DNA of 64,000 bases from the NCBI GenBank assembly GCA_902765855.1, contig CACXBF010000002.1, forward strand, positions 1 through 64,000, read 5' to 3'. The position numbers were made by a program, and so were the translations under genes. Every line of letters begins with the position of its first letter. The first letter of the stretch is position 1. Positions 62,520-64,000 of the stretch are shown piece by piece. The DNA comes from an uncultured Ruminococcus sp. Its GTDB lineage: Bacteria > Bacillota > Clostridia > Oscillospirales > Acutalibacteraceae. The notes below the pieces were generated by a model. That model did no database searches, was not told where the DNA came from, and saw only the letters and a list, made by a program, of their open reading frames with translations.

Positions 62520-63329
62520 TTGGGAATGATTTGGAATGACCATAAAGGTTTTGGAAAGCAAATCTTTATTCTTGCAAAAAATGAACTTATTAAAACTTAT
62601 AAGGGTGCGGTAATCGGACCGCTTTGGGCAGTTGTTAAACCGGTATTTACATTGTTTGTTTATTGGTTTGCGTTTGCTATTGGTGTTCGCGGAGGTGCGG
62701 CTCGTGACGAGCTTGGTAACGGAACTCCATACTTCATATTCCTTATGGTTGGATTTGTGCCGTGGTTCTTTATAAATGATGCAATTCTTATGGGTTCTAA
62801 ATCAATTCGAACCAATAGTCAGTTTGTCACAAAGGTTTCGTTTCCTGTTTCCACAATAATGTCTTATGTCACTCTTTCAAGACTATTTGTACATTTCTTC
62901 TTGTCTGTTTTGATGTATTTATATATGCTTCTTGCAGGAATACATCCGATGTGGTCTAATCTTGAATTTTTCTATTATTGTCCGCTGATGTTTATGTTCT
63001 TCTTGGCACTTTCGTGGTCTACGGCTCCGATGTGTGCGTTCAGCCGAGATTTTGAAAATATGATAGTTTCCTTTATGTCAGGTCTTTTCTGGCTTTCAGG
63101 AATTATCTACAATTCATATACGATAGAATACGACTGGCTTAGAAAGATAATGTACTTCAATCCTATTAACTATTTTGTAAACGGTTATAGAAAAGCCTTC
63201 CTTACAGGAGCACCGCTTTTCGATAATTCAACGGAAACAATTATATTCTTTGCAGAATTTGTAGTGATAGTATTCTTAGGAATCTTTAACTTTACAAGAC
63301 TAAGAAAGAGATTACCTGATGTACTGTAA
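62520..63329 (+). CDS. ABC-2 type permease, TagG-like polysaccharide/teichoic acid exporter
   Basis: 269 residues with six membrane helices. LAKNELIKTYKGAVIGPLW and the pattern up to MYFNPINYFVNGYRKAFL are typical of TagG/RfbA ABC-2 permeases that flip lipid-linked wall polymers. TTG 62520 is chosen behind AAGGCGGTG; ATG 62526 is an alternative. The ATPase (TagH-like) is not within the window. The glycerophosphotransferase at 41.8 kb could supply its substrate. Confidence 0.87.
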   Translation: MGMIWNDHKGFGKQIFILAKNELIKTYKGAVIGPLWAVVKPVFTLFVYWFAFAIGVRGGAARDELGNGTPYFIFLMVGFVPWFFINDAILMGSKSIRTNSQFVTKVSFPVSTIMSYVTLSRLFVHFFLSVLMYLYMLLAGIHPMWSNLEFFYYCPLMFMFFLALSWSTAPMCAFSRDFENMIVSFMSGLFWLSGIIYNSYTIEYDWLRKIMYFNPINYFVNGYRKAFLTGAPLFDNSTETIIFFAEFVVIVFLGIFNFTRLRKRLPDVL

Positions 63330-63341
63330 TGGAGATGTAGC

Positions 63342-64000
63342 ATGATAAAAATTGAAAGCCTTTTTGGCGATAACAAATATAGCTATATGCTTGATGATTT
63401 CAAATATATAGCAAATTCAAATTTAAACTTTGATAAGCTGAAGAATAAAACGGTTCTCATAGTTGGTGAAAATGACGCTGTAAATGAAAGTACAGCGTTT
63501 TCGCTTTTATTGAGAAATGACCTTTTTGGCGATAATATAAAGGTAATATCTGTCGGAAAGCTTAATCAACAGGATAGAAGTGATTTCACAGCTATTAATG
63601 ATTTATTTGAAAATTTTGATAAAATAGCAGAAAGTACGCTTGATTATATAATCTTTATTTCTACAAATGAATATGATATAGCTAAATCAAAGACAAGTAT
63701 AGGCACACTTCTTGCAAAAAGCAAGACGATGATTTCATCTGTTATGGCTCTTGCCGCAAGAAAAAAAGCTCGACTTGTATTCGTTTCTCCTATGGATATT
63801 TATGGCTCAGTACATAACGGTTTTGAGCCTATAAAAGAAGATGAAGTCGGATATATTTCTCTTACAGATTCAAAAAATCTCAGTGGAGCAGATGCAAGAT
63901 TTTCTGAAACCTTAGTAAGTAGCTTTGCTAAGGAAAGAGGCATATCCGTAAGCTTTGCGAGATTACCTATTATGTACGGCTATGGCAGAGGACTTTGCTC
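63342..64000 (+). CDS. SDR/epimerase-like protein, cut by the window end
   Basis: At least 219 residues, still open at position 64000. The fold order resembles NAD-dependent epimerases/dehydratases: KTVLIVGEN (first strand), LDYIIFIST, RLVFVSPMDIYGS (the usual VSSxxVYG), SFARLPIMYGYGRG (the usual R-x-x-NVYGPG). The dinucleotide-binding TGxxGxxG is not recognisable, so its cofactor use is uncertain. The start ATG follows GGAGATG, 12 bases after the permease, in the same operon. Sugar-nucleotide modification for a wall polymer is inferred. Confidence 0.75.
   Translation, partial: MIKIESLFGDNKYSYMLDDFKYIANSNLNFDKLKNKTVLIVGENDAVNESTAFSLLLRNDLFGDNIKVISVGKLNQQDRSDFTAINDLFENFDKIAESTLDYIIFISTNEYDIAKSKTSIGTLLAKSKTMISSVMALAARKKARLVFVSPMDIYGSVHNGFEPIKEDEVGYISLTDSKNLSGADARFSETLVSSFAKERGISVSFARLPIMYGYGRGLC

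Overview
The window is AT-rich chromosomal DNA of a spore-forming Firmicute, most likely a Clostridia member related to Ruminococcaceae/Oscillospirales. Sporulation genes support this: sigG, a sigK that keeps a hydrophobic pro-sequence, the dipicolinate synthase pair dpaA/dpaB, and a SpoIIM-type protein. Sortase-assembled surface proteins, LytTR-type regulators, and TTG/GTG starts behind strong purine-rich ribosome sites fit too. The species cannot be named from the sequence alone. No transposase, phage gene or CRISPR array is visible.

Layout. 1-500: a possible structured RNA and a tRNA-Gln/tRNA-Pro operon, all on the minus strand. 0.6-3.9 kb: radC and a CtpE-like P-type ATPase. 4.1-10.4 kb: a sortase-dependent pilus operon (coiled-coil protein, signal peptidase I, LPETGG pilin with E-box, class C sortase, Cna-B minor pilin, and a sortase-like protein that has lost its catalytic residues). 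10.6-17.1 kb: uvrB and a divergent type IIA topoisomerase pair. 17.3-22.1 kb: a DUF368 lipid-carrier translocase, dpaAB, sigK, a lipoprotein and a DUF308 protein. 22.2-31.8 kb: one co-directional block made of a LytTR response regulator, a GHKL kinase, a giant surface protein of about 1,720 residues, a membrane-anchored protein, two paralogous secreted proteins plus a third internally deleted copy, and a small wall-anchored protein. 31.9-41.6 kb: mixed housekeeping genes (LysE exporter/HxlR regulator, GNAT, RluA, proC, SpoIIM, transglutaminase-like protein, GH31 glucosidase, sigG). 41.8-50.4 kb: a GT2/CDP-glycerol transferase fusion and a second LytTR/GHKL pair next to a MacB-like ABC transporter. 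50.4-52.0 kb: a MATE exporter behind a probable guanidine-IV (mepA-type) riboswitch. 53.0-55.4 kb: lrgA-lrgB, a FadR-type GntR regulator with a perfect operator palindrome in the lrgA promoter, and a HAD phosphatase. 56-59 kb: hisF/hisH and an rmuC with an expanded repeat. 59.7-61.9 kb: thiS and glgB. 62.5 kb to the end: a TagG-like ABC-2 permease and the start of an epimerase-like gene.

The feature that crosses these blocks is a family of modular, palindrome-rich, non-coding intergenic repeats. Five copies occur here (about 7.7, 14.7, 55.7, 59.4 and 62.3 kb). They share the core CGATTCCGCGTCTTG and longer collinear blocks. Two copies are near full length and inverted, and they flank hisF-hisH-rmuC. 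The best candidate for an undescribed system is the LytTR-linked surface locus at 22.2-31.8 kb. The inactive sortase of the pilus operon and the repeat family are the next most interesting items.
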